The position numbers and the translations under genes were made by a program. From NCBI GenBank assembly GCA_037893225.1, contig JAZGUH010000207.1, positions 1,674,001 through 1,738,000 of the forward strand: a stretch of 64,000 nt of DNA, in the 5' to 3' direction. The DNA is from Hippasteria phrygiana (lineage: Eukaryota; Echinodermata; Asteroidea; Valvatida; Goniasteridae). Positions 45,954-58,905 of this stretch are shown here, piece by piece. Each line of letters opens with the position of its first letter. Within the stretch, counting starts at the first letter, position 1. The notes under the pieces were generated by a model. It made no database searches, had not been told where the DNA came from, and saw only the letters and a list, made by a program, of their open reading frames with translations.

Positions 45954-46569
45954 TTTTATCTTGGGAATCCTGCATCAGCGGTTTAACTTTTTCTTTATTT
46001 CTCCCTAGGCTTTCCTAGGGAGCCAATCAGCGATTCCGAAACGAACATGCATATGAATTATGTGATGACCAGAATATATTAACGGGTCGGGATCTTCAGT
46101 TACTGATGGAGCATTACTGGGTGTTTGAGTGTAGAAAACTATGACAAATTATTTTACTCTGTTTGAAACGCAAGCACATTAACAACAGAGTTGCTATCCC
46201 GGAGGCAATTTATTGTGACAGGCCATGTGGATTTCTAAACTTTTCCCGCACATTTATGGCTTACAACCTTTAAATATTGGTTAGTAAGCAGAGAATCATT
46301 CAAGACACACCAATCCTCCAAACAACTCCTAACAGCAAGAGTCAATACACTTTTGTACAATAGCAATGTATTTTGTAACATTTCACTTTACACCCACCCC
46401 ATATTCAGCTGTGCTGCACATCCCCCAATTACTTAATCATAACAAATGACACATCATTGTAAAGAAGAATAACAGGGCTTTCCAATTATACCAAATTCAA
46501 GAAAACGGAGTTGGAAACAAGAGAGAAATCGTCTAACATGAGTTTCCGAACTTTTTTTGAGGAGTGTAT

Positions 46570-48540
46570 TTAGATAATTCCGAAGAGAAATGAGCCGTAG
46601 TGTGTTCCCCGTGCTGCAGTCAGATCGCCCCTTGGAAGACAAATGGTTTTACCCATCTTGGTTATTGCAAATTTCTTAAGCCCTCCGCTCGGTTAGCTGG
46701 ACACCCGTCACCATCCTTCGTCGTCTTTGTTTCTTGTGGCGCAGTCAGATAAGGTTGTATTTTTTCACCTTAATGTAACCGGGTGAATTATAGTCCTTTG
46801 TTTTATTAGTCTTTTTGTTTTCTTATATCCTGTTTGTAGTTTAGTTACTATTTTTGTGTGTATTTTTATATTTTATCCAAACATATAAACCTTAATGTTT
46901 TCGCGCTTTTAACTCATATTAACATTTAAGGGTCCCTTTAAAACAAAAACTCCCTGCCAGAGTCTCCAATATAACCCCATTTGTGTGCTGCTAAATCTCC
47001 AGGTCTCAACCCCCCTTAATTCCCATGGGTCCAAGCGAATTTGTGGTTTTTGCTTTTATGCACTGCCTCGATCGCTGGTCTAGTGACGTGGAATGGGAGG
47101 CCTTGGGTGATTGCCCTTCTTACAGAGGCTGGACAGTTGGTCCAGACTGGGTGTAGGCCATTTTACTTTCAGACAGGCTCTGTGCAAGTTGTGTCAGCTG
47201 CTAAGCAATCTCCTCCATCTTAAAGCTTGCGCTGGACTTTTCCAGGTTTTTCTTAGTGAACTTAGCAGGTAAATTAACCTTTCCTTTTGTACTTCTAATT
47301 CTATTAATCATTAGTTTAATACTTTTAGTTTTATTAAGCATTAGTTTGATTTGTAAATAGTGTGGTTTGTGAAGTGACAGTTCTCTAATTTTTGGGATGA
47401 ACAGAGGAGCTTATTCACATTGTTTAGACGCTTTATTGGGTTGATGCCATTGTTCCTTGAACCTTTGACGATGAAAGTCGAGAGTAAATCTCGTTCCGGT
47501 CTGATGAGAGTATTACAAGGAGGATGTGATGATCATATAAAGTAGAGTGCCAATTTTGTAAAATGAAACTTAAGATTATGTAGCGCCTACATACAACGCT
47601 TGTTTGGTTACAGAATCTCATTGTGGAGGAATTTGTTGTTTTGTTTTCTATTTTTTACATATAGTTGGTTTTTGTTTCTAGTAGCTAGAGAAAAAGCTGA
47701 TATTATTGTTGTTTGACCATGGTTTGACTAAGCATCATACAAATGTTTGGTACGCCTATTTAGGTCACGGCCATGTACATTTGTGTAAACAGTTTTGCCT
47801 AGAGATTTTAAGTGGATTGGCCAGATAAGGAAATCAACGTAAAGTTTTTCCATATTGCCAGTGACAGACCACTCAGAGCAAGATTTATTGTTCTTACTAT
47901 TATAAGGCCTCATGTTACCCTTTTGACCTTATAATAGGGTGAAACAACAGCTGGACACTACTTGGGGCTATAGCTGAGCCAAGCTGCCCTTGGCTTTGGC
48001 GACACTGGTCTGGAAGAGTCGCTTAAGTACCCTATAGAGGCTGAATGGGGTATGTGTAGTTCAGTGACTGGGTCAGTTTTGTTGTCTTATATACTTATAG
48101 TTTTAAATTATGCCAGAACTTTGGGCCGGTACACGATCTGTCCCAGTGAAATAGTTTAACTGTTTCTGAACTGTATTAATTAACCTTGAAGCAGTATCTG
48201 AAGATTTGGCCAGTTAAAATTGACTATTTGTTTACTTGGTTTTCTCAGATATCATCTGGTTTACTAAAGGTGTAATTTGTATTGATGTTATATTTTAACA
48301 CCGACTGGTCAGTAAACGACTAATTTTTAAAATGTAATTTAAAAGTTAATACAGTTTTGTCGATTGGCATGATTTTATTGTAATTATTTTGTATTTGTAT
48401 TTTGTTTACAGGGTTTTCGTTGGATAGTGTGTTCTATTAAAGTACATTTGCCACCGCATCCTGGTCTCTGTGTGCCTGATTATTGATGGTTAAAAATTTG
48501 GCTCACATTAACGTTAGCCCTTTTCCGCCCTTGTTTTTGC
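46570..48540. other. No gene recognised; possible 5' part of the DIRS element
   Basis: T-rich sequence with two near-repeats reading CTTTTAGTTTTATTA and ATTAGTTT around 47300-47350. No terminal repeat could be matched to sequence after 57110, so the left end of the DIRS element is undetermined. Confidence 0.4.
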
Positions 48541-48825
48541 ATCATGCCTATAAAGGATTCAGCATGGTCACGGCTTCGGTTTTCAACAGCACCAGCTACG
48601 GTTCCCAGGCCTCCTGACTCCGGTGAAGATAGCAACAGGACACGTGAGTTGTTAGACGACACTGGTTCAGCGGCCACGGCACACAGGTTGGCGGACAAAA
48701 AATGGAGAGCTCAGGGAATCATACCTCGTCATGGGTTGATCCCACCGTGACTATCGAGCGGGTTGATGGGTCGCCTTGCCCTGATCCCACACCAACAGAT
48801 CGGTCGAAGGGTCGCCATGCCCGAG

Positions 48826-49026
48826 CAGGGGCGGATCTAGGTTTTACCCAAGGGGGGGGGGGGGGGGGGGGGGGGGGTTTACCTGAGGTGATTGGCCTAC
48901 ACACCCCAGCGTGCCGATTTTTCGACACCCGACACTGGTTATTTTTTTTTTTTCTCAGCCCAAGGGGGGGGGGGGTTTAAACCCCCAAAACCCCCCCCCC
49001 CCCCCCCCCCCGTAGATCCGCCACTG
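48826..49026. mobile_element. MITE with CAGGGGCGGATCTAGG ends and poly-G/C core
   Basis: The ends CAGGGGCGGATCTAGG and CGTAGATCCGCCACTG are imperfect inverted repeats. CCGAG flanks both sides (48821-48825, 49027-49031). The interior is long G and C runs and a T run. It interrupts the gag-like region. Confidence 0.72.
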
Positions 49027-49864
49027 CCGAGACCACGGCGAAGCAATTCACCAGCCTCTGACGATACCGGATTCCAGCGGGAACATACCCAACATTCTTA
49101 TAGGGGCCAGTAATCAGCAAGGTACGCCTATTCAACCGAGCTTTGTACCTTACAATTCCGCATGCCGGGATAGGTACCAGGTGATTTCACAAAACCTCAA
49201 GCTACGCAGCAAGGGATGACCGCACCCGTGCCATACGCCATGCCAACAACGTATTTTATGAACCAATAGGGTATGCCAACCCCTTGGATGACGTGCCACC
49301 GACCAACAACCAACAATGCCAACCACATACGGATACAGACCATGCCTCCGCGGTGTCCCGAGAACACGACTCGGACATTCCAGACAACGTCAGTATCAAC
49401 AGATACACTTGATACGATATTTCGGGCCGCATCGAAAAGACACTGGACCGGCCATCTCATCTATAGTCATAGACTGGTGGGGTGAGTTAAGAACTAATAA
49501 ACTATCATCAAAAATGAACTTCAGAGTCATGCAGTGTCTCTGGAACAAGAATTCTTTTTCAACCATCAGACCTATCTTCGGCTGTTAAAAAAGTGTTCAA
49601 ACAAGCCAATGTTACCCTTGTGAATGCGGATGACAGGCTTCGTACGTCCCATGGACATATTTTGAAATCGGCCATGCCTCTACTCCATCTCGTCGATGCC
49701 TTAATTAGCAGACCCGGAAAGTCCAGATGTGGTAAACAAAGAACTGATATAATTTGTTTTCTGCTCTGATTTTGCTCGGATCGACCTAGCCTATCTATTT
49801 CATGACAGCAGTTGTTTAATGAGGTGCTTGATCGACGTTTTGATAACGACGCAATTCACCTTCT

Positions 49865-51067
49865 ATGAGTGAGTTATTTGGCTCCACCATGATTAAAGAC
49901 ATCGAAGAGACAGAAAAAGCTAACAAAGTTGCCTCCAAAATTACTAAGAGTAGTTTTGCATCTAGTAGGAATAGATATACCCCTTACAATCGTTTTGATA
50001 ACAAGACAAACCGACGAAGCTTCACCCGTTCATCTCGTGGCTCTTGCAACAGCAACTACAGAGGCTCATCAGATGCCTATAAACAGAAGTCACGCAGTTC
50101 TTTTCGTCAGTATAGGCCCTACAGACAAGAATTCAAAAAACTAAGTTGTTCTCCTACTTCAATCAACATCACGATCGCGGCAGGTCGGATTCAAATGTTT
50201 GTACACAATTGGGAACTGATAACGAAAGATCAGTGGATTTTAACTACTGTACAACAGGGTTACCAGTTGGAACTGACACACACGCCTTCCAAGGAGCGGA
50301 CACCGGTTACACGTGCCCAGAACAAGGTACAAGAACTCACATTCAGTGCAGAAATTCAGAACCTCATAGACAAGGGAGTAGTGACACAAGAAACATGGGT
50401 AGTATGTCAGTTCATTTCTTCAATGTTCTTGGTGCCCAAAAAGACGGGGGATTTGCGACCAGTCCTCAACGTCCGCGGCTTGAACAAATTCATGAAGTAC
50501 ATTCATTTAAAGATGGAAGGAATCAAAGTGGTAACAGATATATTAATCCGCAATGACTTCATGGCAGCAATAGATCTGAAAGACGCTTATTTTTCTATTC
50601 CAGTCGCTACACCAGACCGCCAATTCCTCCGATTCATTTGGAAGAACATTGTGTACCAATTTTCTTGTCTGCCGTTTGGACTACAAGCCATAATTTCTCA
50701 GTGTCGGGAGGTAAGAGATGCAAAACACTTGACAGTTCGAGACTTGGCCAGCCTCATCGGACGTATGTCTGCTTCAATTCAAGCAGTCCTCCCGGCGCCA
50801 CTGTTTTACCGTTATCTCCAACACGACAAGATCCTAGCACTTCGCAAAGAGAACTCGTACGAAACTCAAGTTTGTCTGTCGCAAGAATCGAGGGAAGAAC
50901 TGAACTGGTGGATAGAATCTCTCCAATCCTGGAACCGGCATTATCTATGTCACCAAACCCCGACGCTTTGCATAGACAGACGCATCCAAGATGGGCTGGG
51001 GTGCCTGCTTCGGACAAATGTCAACCGGCGGGCGATGGACACTGTTAGAACAGAAGGAACTATCTAG
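49865..51067 (+). pseudogene. DIRS gag tail and reverse transcriptase with catalytic deletion
   Basis: A 400-codon frame. Residues 1-95 are basic and Ser/Arg-rich (gag end). RT starts with AAGRIQMFVHNWELIT and continues through FLVPKKTGDLRPVLN, IDLKDAYFSIPV and CLPFGL at residues 268-273. It then jumps straight to REVRDAKHLTVRDLASLIG, which belongs after the palm. The segment carrying the YxDD box, roughly 100-150 residues, is missing. The frame stays open by chance. After residue 365 the RNase H frame is broken. Confidence 0.82.
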
Positions 51068-51350
51068 AACTCCTTGCGGTTTGGTACGGTGTCAAAACGC
51101 TACTGAACAATATCCACGACAAACAAATTCGTCTACAGACAGACAGCACAACAATAGTGGCAGACATATCCCACAAAGGAGGAACACACGCACATCAACT
51201 ATCTCGTCTGACTGAAAATCTGGGTTTGGTGTCTAAAAAGAAATCATATTCTCCACCCAGAACATCTACCGGGAGTAGAGAACCTGTCAGCAGAATGTTC
51301 AACGACCGTTCCGAATGGAAACTACATCACAACATTTTCAACCAGATCAT
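51061..51350 (+). pseudogene. DIRS RNase H remnant
   Basis: Reading YLELLAVWYGVKTLL, then RLQTDSTTIVADISHKGG and HQLSRLTENL, needs at least one shift from the RT frame. It includes the Asp of the LQTDS motif typical of this RNase H. It ends at FNQI where the TIR element is inserted. Confidence 0.7.
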
Positions 51351-53116
51351 TAGTCTTGGTTCCAAGACGTCCTTAGCGGTGCGACGTATAGCGCGCAACG
51401 GCCGGCCGACAGCACCCTCCAGCAACACACTTACTAGACTTGAAATCAAGTCATTGGAAACAGTCGTCTTTGTCCGCAGGCGCCACCGCAATCAACCGGC
51501 GCTGAGCCATTATGTTTATGATGCCATGCAAGGCGTTCAACGTTCCGCGATCCGACATGCCCAGCTCTAACGACTTGACCACTATGTCTCCGGGCTGATA
51601 TTCATACATGCAGCAAGCTCACTGCATATGCATAACGTTTCCATAGATAGAGAGGGTCCATGGTAGCTCATCTGGCATAATAGAAATCATCTATTATACA
51701 TATCGGGATATCTTTTTCTCGATCAGTGTGTCTTTCTAATACTGCATATTCCCTTTGTAATATTACACTAAAAAGTACTTTATTTATAGATAGTCTGAAT
51801 CAACTAGCTCAAACGGTTCTGGAGTCCTACCTTTAATGAAGTCAATACAGAAAGGGACTAACTGATAAATCAGGGATTTTCAGTACCCACGAACGTGTCG
51901 TTATATACCATCCCGAAAACTCGTGATTGCCTCCGTTTGTTTGGGTTTCACAGCACTCGAAATCCCCAGTTTTTGCAATCCATGGTCGACGGAACCTCCA
52001 TACCTTTCGGTGCTTCTTCCAACACCTCCATTGTTTCGTTCGAGCCACACGAAGTCCGAAGAAATGACGAAGAAATGTGGGACTTTCCTTCGCAGTTAAT
52101 ACACACGAATATGTATAATGTGCTTATCGTGTTGCAACGTTGTGTACGCGTGCATTGTACATGTACATGTATATATAGGCTTGCTGATTCGCATTCGAAA
52201 AGATGTGACATGAATATTCATATTCTCTTTATTCTTGACCAATCAAACTGCACCAAAAATAAATATTCATATTTTCTTGATTCTTAGCCAATAAGAGTGC
52301 TCCGTCCAAATTCGGTAGCAGGCATGGTGTCTTGTGTACACGAAAGTTGCAGATTGTTCAAGTCGGAAATTGGCAGTCAACGTACGCACACGCATCGTGG
52401 GACCGAGGTTGCACAGAACGTTCCCATATGTTATTATTCCGCGCTACACGTAACGTGGGAAATGCGGTGTATTATAATACGCGGCGGCGCAGGACTAAAG
52501 CTGACCAATTACCGACTTGATTTTAAGTCTACACACTTACTGACACGCCAAGGCCAAATCGCTAAGAACTTCTTGGCTATTTCGCAAGGGAGCGCGCGCG
52601 ACCTGCTTATGCATAATTTAACAGGCGGGTCAAACGAATAATTGCGCTTGCGCACTGGAGGAAACTCATGTTTAGTAATAACTTACCAGTCAGTTAACGT
52701 TCTGAGCAGAGTGATTTTGGACTGACTGGCAAACAGGATTGAAAAATCTTCGGATTGTTCTAAAATGTGATCTGGAATATCAGACGTTATCTCTGCCGAC
52801 ATCAGTCCCAGATGTTCAGCACGATTGATCAACCCCAGGGCTTTCAATGGCACGACGACAATAACCAGCGCTTTCCCCTGTTTGCATTCGGTTACTTCGT
52901 TTCGTTCAAGCATAGCTATGGTTCAGGAAATGGAGCTGCTTGAAAAATTACACTCTTGCCAAATCCCGTTGGTAAATTGACAAACAAATCATTGCCACGT
53001 ACAAATTGATGAATGACACTGATCTGATGACTTTTTAGCTTTCCAAAGCCCAGTTTTTTGCTGTAAAATCCATTGTTACTTGTTCACAGTGTAAGGACGT
53101 CTTGGAACCAAGACTA
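51351..53116. mobile_element. TIR element of the TAGTCTTGGTTCC family, copy 2, with helicase exon
   Basis: 1,766 bp with ends TAGTCTTGGTTCCAAGACGT and complement (about 28 bp), flanked by CCAGATCAT/CCAGATTAT, a 9-bp duplication with one change. Excision in thought restores the host frame FNQI-MSLFSFHPNVDVFA. The interior block 52593-52672 is shared, inverted, with copy 1. Near the right end a minus-strand exon encodes the start of a RecQ-like helicase. Helicase-bearing TIR elements exist (for example the AcademH lineage, as I recall). Assignment is open. Confidence 0.82.
52687..53060 (-). pseudogene. RecQ-like helicase N-terminal exon, frameshifted
   Basis: After acceptor TTTTACAG the reading KSHQISVIHQFVRGND, then LFVNLPTGFGKSVIFQ, matches the Q-motif and Walker A box of RecQ-family helicases. 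A frameshift near 52920 leads to KALVIVVVPLKAL (motif Ia region), ending at donor ACTG|GTAAGT (52687). DEAH and later motifs are absent, so no active helicase is made from this copy. Confidence 0.72.
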
Positions 53117-53125
53117 CCAGATTAT

Positions 53126-53987
53126 GAGTCTCTTCTCATTCCATCCCAATGTCGACGTATTCGCGACAAGACTGAACTCACAACTACCCATGTTCGTATC
53201 GTGGATACCGGATCCGAACGCATGGCGAGTAGATGCACTGGCAATAACATGGTCAGGTCTAACATGATCATGGCCTATGCCTTCCCTCCCTTTGCTCTGA
53301 TTACCAGATGTCTCAAGAAAATCAGCGAAGAGGTGAGCGAAATTATTCTTCTAGCACCAGTTTGGAAAACCCAACCGAGACTTTTAGAGCTAGCCATAAG
53401 TCACCCAGTACTTCTGCCCAAGAGACCAGACTTACTCCGTCTCCCGCACAATGCGCAGTCTCATCCCCTCGCAGATTCAATGCAGCTAGCCGCATGGAAG
53501 ACTATCAGGCGAAACCTCACGAGTAATTTCGCGCAAAGTGTCGGAGACTATCCTATTGTCATGGCAGGATAGCACACACAAGCAGTTTGACTCTTCTTGG
53601 CGACGATGGTATAGCTGGTGTGATAGACGACACATTAATCTAGTTCAAGCACATGTATAGCTACCATTCTTGCATTTTTACAAGAGCTTATATAGACAGC
53701 GGTTTACAGTATAGAACAATACACGTATACAGATCCGCAATCTCCTCGGCACACGATCTCATTGACGGTTTGCCAGTGGGTCAACGTCATCTTATTACAA
53801 GATATTTCAAGGGTGTTTTCAAGTTCGGCCACCACAACCAAGATATTAATTTACTTGGGATGTGAGAAGTGTTACTCTATTTCAAATCTCTACCTGATAA
53901 TAGACGTCTCAGTCTTAAACAATTGACTTTAAAACTAGCTTCGCTTATTGCTTTAGTCACAGCGGGACGTTGCTCATCTCTGATAGC
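53126..53987 (+). pseudogene. DIRS RNase H end and tyrosine recombinase, first part
   Basis: The frame starting MSLFSFHPNVDVFATRLN runs to YAFPPFALI, then shifts repeatedly (KISEEVSEIILLAPVW, PTETFRA). From 53653 a recombinase N-terminal helix region (YRSAISSAHDLIDG) leads to LPDNRRLSLKQLTLKLASLI and VTAGRCSSLIA, the usual start of the tyrosine recombinase core. The LINE interrupts it there. Confidence 0.75.
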
Positions 53988-56745
53988 TGGGGACTTTAGT
54001 TATGATGTTTCAGTTGACGATGATAGTATGAACTCAAACCCAATTATTTCTTGTTTTGGTTTATTCTAATTGGCGCAACTCATACATGACTCAACACGTC
54101 TCACTGAGTCCACTCAAATCGATCTCATTTTCAGCTCCCATCCAGGGCTAATAAAGGAATGTGGTGTATTACCAGTCCTAATCAGTGACCATTATCTTGT
54201 TTATGGTCAACATAGTTGGAAAACACAAAAAATTAGAGGTCGCTCAATAAATGTTCGATGTCTTACAAATATAGACAATGATGCATTTAAAGTCGACCTC
54301 CTTAATGCACCATGGCAAGATGTACTGGACTCTTATGATGTTGATGAAGCGTGGTGCAAATGGCACTCCATATTTATGAGTATTTTTAACTTTCATGCGC
54401 CAATCAAAACTAAACGTATTCGGGGTGCCTCTTTACCTTGGCTCGATTGCGAAATTCTTAAACTTATGAGACAGCGGGATCGTGCACACAAAATCGCAAA
54501 ACGCTCAGGCTCACAGATCGATTGGGACTCTTACAAAAAGCTGCGGAACATTGTAACTAATAGAATCCGCACTAAGAAGAGTGAATACTATACATCAGCC
54601 ATAGAAGAAAATAAAAGCAATTCATCTATGCTATGGAAAAAACTAAAAGAGGTACTTCCTAAGAAACAGAAAATTGCTCCAAATTCTATCACTTCCCCAA
54701 ATGGAGAAAATATTGACGATCCCACCGACATTGCTGATACATTAAATGAACACTTTTCTACAATAGGAAAACGTACAGCTAGAAATTGCCCATTAAGCGA
54801 ACTTGAAAACAATGATACCTACGCCTCTATCGTTGATTCTCTGGATGAACTTGAAGAATGCACTGTACCTAATATTACAGAAGAGTTCGTTCAAAAGCAA
54901 ATATCATCCATGTCGGTTGGGAAAGCAACAGGTCCGGATGGCATCAGTGTTAAAATGATTAAAATTGCTTCCCCTTATATTACTAAATCTTTAACGTATA
55001 TTTTTAACCTCTCCATAAGATGCGAGCAATACCCTAAAGATTGGAAACACGCCTTGGTAACACCAATTCACAAGGGAGGAGATAAATGTAGTACAAGTAA
55101 TTATCGGCCTATTTCTATACTGCCAATTATCTCTAAGATTCTAGAAAGATGGGTGCACTCGGCAGTATATAGCTACCTTGATGATAACAATTTGATACCT
55201 AGTTGCCAATCGGGATTTAGACCCTTGTACTCAACTGAAAGCACTCTACACGATTTAACAAACAAGTGTTTTGAGGCTATGGAGCAAGGTAAAGTTACAG
55301 ATAGCGTGTTCATAGATCTCAGTAAAGCTTTTGATTGTGTGGATCATGTAATCCTACTAGGCAAATTGAAGAAGCTGAATTTGTCATCTTCTGTAATTAA
55401 TTGGTTTAAGTCGTATATACCTAGGCGGTCGTAGTCAGCCTGTAAATATTAAGGGCACAGTATCGAAGGTCTTGCCCATAGACATAGGCGTTCCACAAGG
55501 GTCGATCTTAGGGCCACTTTTATTCATTGTTTATAGTAGTGATTTTCCATCTTGTATACCCCAAAATTGCAACTTATTTATGTATGCAGATGACTCCACG
55601 TTAACGTGTAGCTCCTCTAGTATTACGAAATAGAAAGGAACTTGAATGTAGCTCTTGCTAGTATTCACAACTGGTGCCTAAGAAACAAACTAGCATTAAA
55701 TGCCAACAAAACCAAATGTATGCTTATTGGTTCAAGGCAGAAAATATCCAACGTCGACCTGAACGTGTGCATTGCTGATAAGGTTATCGAAAAAGTGAAA
55801 TCTTGTAAATGCTTGGGTGTAGTTGTTGATGAAACATTAAGTTGGGGTACACATGTTGAATACGTAAGGAAGACTGTTTCGTCTAAATTGGGTGTGTTAA
55901 ACAGAATTCGTGATTACGTTCCCCAAAGCAGCCTGCACACACTCTTTGTAAGTTTAGTTATGCCATCTTTAGAGTATTGCTGTACGGTGTGGGGAGGAAG
56001 GTACATATCTATATCTCACGACAATACCCTCAACAAATGTCTAAAAAGAGCCGCACGGATAATCCTTAAATGTACCTCCCTCACCCCCTCAGCGGATATG
56101 TTTGCCAGACTAAATTGGATTCCTTTTAATGATAGAGTTCAGTCCAAAAATGTTATCCTTGTTTTCAAAAGCCTTAACAAAATGACTCCTTTGTACATGA
56201 CAAATCTGTTCACACCACTTACAGTGATTCGTGAAACACGACAATCGACCCAAATGGCACTGAAAGTTCCTTTCGCCAAAAAGGAATGCTACGTGACAAG
56301 TTTCGCTGTGAGTGGTACCAGTATATAGAATAATCTGCCTGAACAAATGAGAACCATAAACTCCTTTAGTACATTTAAATCGGAGCTACGTAAAGCCATC
56401 TATCAGTGATATTTCTGTCATTTACGCTGATCTGCGGAGTTATAAACTTGGTTGCCAAAATACTTTGGAGCCGGATGGGAATTTCCCCTTGTTTTTCACC
56501 CTATAAAATTTTTTTTTGCGGCTTTTTGCCCATCCCGTAAATCAGCAATAGGCTTCTGGAGAGTTGAAAAGTTAACCGAAAATTGATTTATTTGTGTAAA
56601 CATTATTGTATTTGTTTAAATATTTTGTATGAATGTGTAAATATTCAGTTTTAACTAATAATATGCAGGGCCCCAATGGAAACCAGTTTTAAACTGTTTG
56701 GGCATACTCTGGGTAAAGAAATGTAATAAATAAATAAATAAATAT
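53988..56745 (+). mobile_element. L2/CR1-type LINE, 5'-truncated, inserted in the recombinase domain
   Basis: It begins inside the endonuclease (LGDFSYDV, LISDH) and contains RT motifs ATGPDGIS, YRPISILPIISKILE, SGFRPLYSTESTLHDL, IDLSKAFDCVDH, GVPQGSILGPL and MYADDSTL. It ends in an ATAAATAAATAAATA tail. ATAGC lies on both sides (53983-53987, 56746-56750). In-frame stop at 54067, frameshifts near 55425 and 55630 and a nonsense codon at 56326 show that it is inactive. Confidence 0.88.
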
Positions 56746-57110
56746 ATAGCATTGGATTTTTCACATAAGATCAAACTGGCTAATGGTGATTCTACCCTTT
56801 TTTGTAAGCTCGCTACATGTGCATCCGTAACGCGTCCTAATCATGAAGTGTCTTTGTTTAAGTTTCCTGCGAACCGTAAACATTGTGTCGTCAGAGCTTT
56901 GGAGGAATACTTACAAATGTAGATAGAACCAGTTTGCATAGAGAAGCTAATAAGTCTATGCCCCAACTGTTTATCTCACATAGTAAACCTTTCCATCCAG
57001 TTGTATCCTCTACAATAGCAAAATGGTTAAAAACCGTTATGATGGAATCTAGCATTGACACTGTAGAGATATATGATGGCGATAGACGGAAGTGTTCGAG
57101 TGTATCATAG
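56746..57110 (+). pseudogene. DIRS tyrosine recombinase, second part
   Basis: Directly after the LINE the recombinase continues LDFSHKIKLANGDSTLF and RKHCVVRALEEYLQM, then a stop, then in another frame FISHSKPFHPVVSSTIAKWL. The region that should hold the His-x-x-Arg and nucleophile Tyr is not recognisable. Confidence 0.7.
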
Positions 57111-57376
57111 CTTGTAGTGGTAATGGTTTTTATTACTGCTGTATCCCTACTCACATGTACAATAGTTCCTAATACTACATCCCCCTTTCTAAAGATAAAA
57201 TTCGACAAGTTGTAAATGAGCATGGGAATGATATTACAAACAATTATCTCTCGTGTGTCTCCTTGGTGGTTTACCCCTTTTTTTACTTTTTACAAACGTA
57301 AACTCACTAACTCTTGTTTTAGAACACTTTTTGTTTTTAACTCTGGTTAAGGCTGTCAAACAGTTGAACAACTTGA

Positions 57377-58905
57377 TTATTTGTCACGATACCGAGCAGG
57401 CTTGCGGCTGATGCGGCCTGACCTTGTTCGCTGCCATCTGTTGCGTCGCAGTGTCCTCCCACTTGGTGTCATGACCTCATACGACCGGGGTTCCTGTCTG
57501 ACTTCGGTGATTTCACCAGGTATCCAGGTCTGGTCGGACTGGTCGCGGAGTCTGACCTTTTTCCCAACATATAATGGTGAAAGATCTGGTCCAGCGTGCT
57601 TGTCGTGCGCCTGCTTCATCTGGCTCCGCTTGTCCTGGAGCCGTGAGAAGTTCTCAGCTGGTTGCTGAAGTAGGCCGAAGGGGTTGTTGCTGGGCAGGGT
57701 GGTGCGTATGGGTCTGTCAAACATGATCTCAGCTGGCACTGGCAGGTACGCATCGACAGGGGAAGCTCGTAGGTTCAGCATTGCTTTGGCGACGTCGTGC
57801 CCTGATTTGTGGCACTTCGTAAGTACTGACTTGACAGTCCGCACCATACGTTCGGCTAACCCGTTAGAGCGGGGGTATCTGGAAGAAGACGTAGTGTGCC
57901 TAATGCCCCAGCTGGCACACATGTCAGTGTATGCTTTCCCTACAAACTGTGGTCCATTGTCCGACACTATCTCAACGGGTGCTCCGATGAGACCAAATGT
58001 CGCAGCTGTGACGTGTGCAACAGATGCACTGGTAGTGCTGGTAAGTTTGTGGACGTCTATATACTTGGAATGATAGTCCACTATGAGGAGGAAGTCTTCC
58101 CCATCTTGCTCAAAGAGGTCGGTTCCCAACTTCGTCCACGGTATGGTTGGAATCTCGTGGGGTTCTATCGCGGTTCCTTCTGTTGCCGTGCTTGGGTTTC
58201 TTGACACACAGTGCATGACGACACTAACTTGGCAATGTCGTCATTGATGTTCGGCCAGTAGACAGAGTTCCGCGCGAGTCGTCTGGTCTTCTTAATACCC
58301 AGGTGTCCTAGGTAGAGCTGGCCCAAAATGTTAGCGCGTAGGGGTTCTGGAATAACAACCTGTCTGCCCTTGAAGATTACGCCACAGGAGATACCAAGCT
58401 CGTCCCTATACGACCAGAATGGACGTAGGTCTCGAGGTAGATCCTTTATGTTGTCTGGCCACCCGTCGTAGATGTGCTGGCGGAGTGCCTGCAAGACTGG
58501 GTCACGGTGTGTTTCTTCCTGTAGAGCATCCTGTTTTGCACAAGCAAAGTGGACGGGGCCATCTGTGAAAGTGATGTCGTCAACCTGGAGGTCGTGGGGC
58601 ACACCATCCCGCTTGTCCGGGTTCGGCAGTCAGCTGAGTGCATCAGCAAGTGCCATCGAGGGTCCAGGCTTGTACTCGATTGAGAGTTATAACCTTGGAT
58701 CTTATTGAGGAGTCGCTGGAGACGCGGGGGTGCGCTCGTCAGGGGTTTGTTGTGGATCATGACCAGTGGTTTGTGGTCTGTGTGGACGGTGAAGTCGGTG
58801 CCGAACAGGTAGGTATGGAATCTGATGATTCCAAAAACAAGCGCAAGGGTTTCCCTCTCAATATTGGAGTAGTTGCCTTGATAGCACACTGATGTTGCAT
58901 CATTG
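57377..58905 (-). pseudogene. Ty3/Gypsy pol remnant: RNase H, integrase
   Basis: The minus strand reads from the RNase H C-terminal half (SNIERETLALVFG, FTVHTDHKPLV) through an H2C2 finger (HLGIKKTRRLA, SSCTVC) to an integrase core with Asp33 (GTDLF), Asp86 (IVSDNGPQF) and Glu122 (NGLAERMV), a DD35E spacing. The tail ends RKPARYRDK. Frameshifts separate RNase H, finger and core. A purine tract AGAAAGGGGGA followed by TGTAGTATTAGG at 57179 on the same strand is a likely polypurine tract and 3' LTR start. Protease and RT are missing upstream, where the satellite begins. Confidence 0.82.

Larger units (their letters stand above)
48544..57110 (+). mobile_element. DIRS-type tyrosine-recombinase retrotransposon, defective and interrupted
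   Basis: In order: a gag-like frame (from MPIKDSAWSRL), RT, RNase H, a DIRS-specific region (DVFATRLNSQLP, FVSWIPDPNAWRVDA, YAFPPFALI) and a tyrosine recombinase. Foreign insertions split it at 48826-49026, 51351-53116 and 53988-56745. Removing them brings coding segments back together at each duplicated target. It has frameshifts and a deletion in the RT, so it is dead. Outer ends were not found. Confidence 0.8.
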
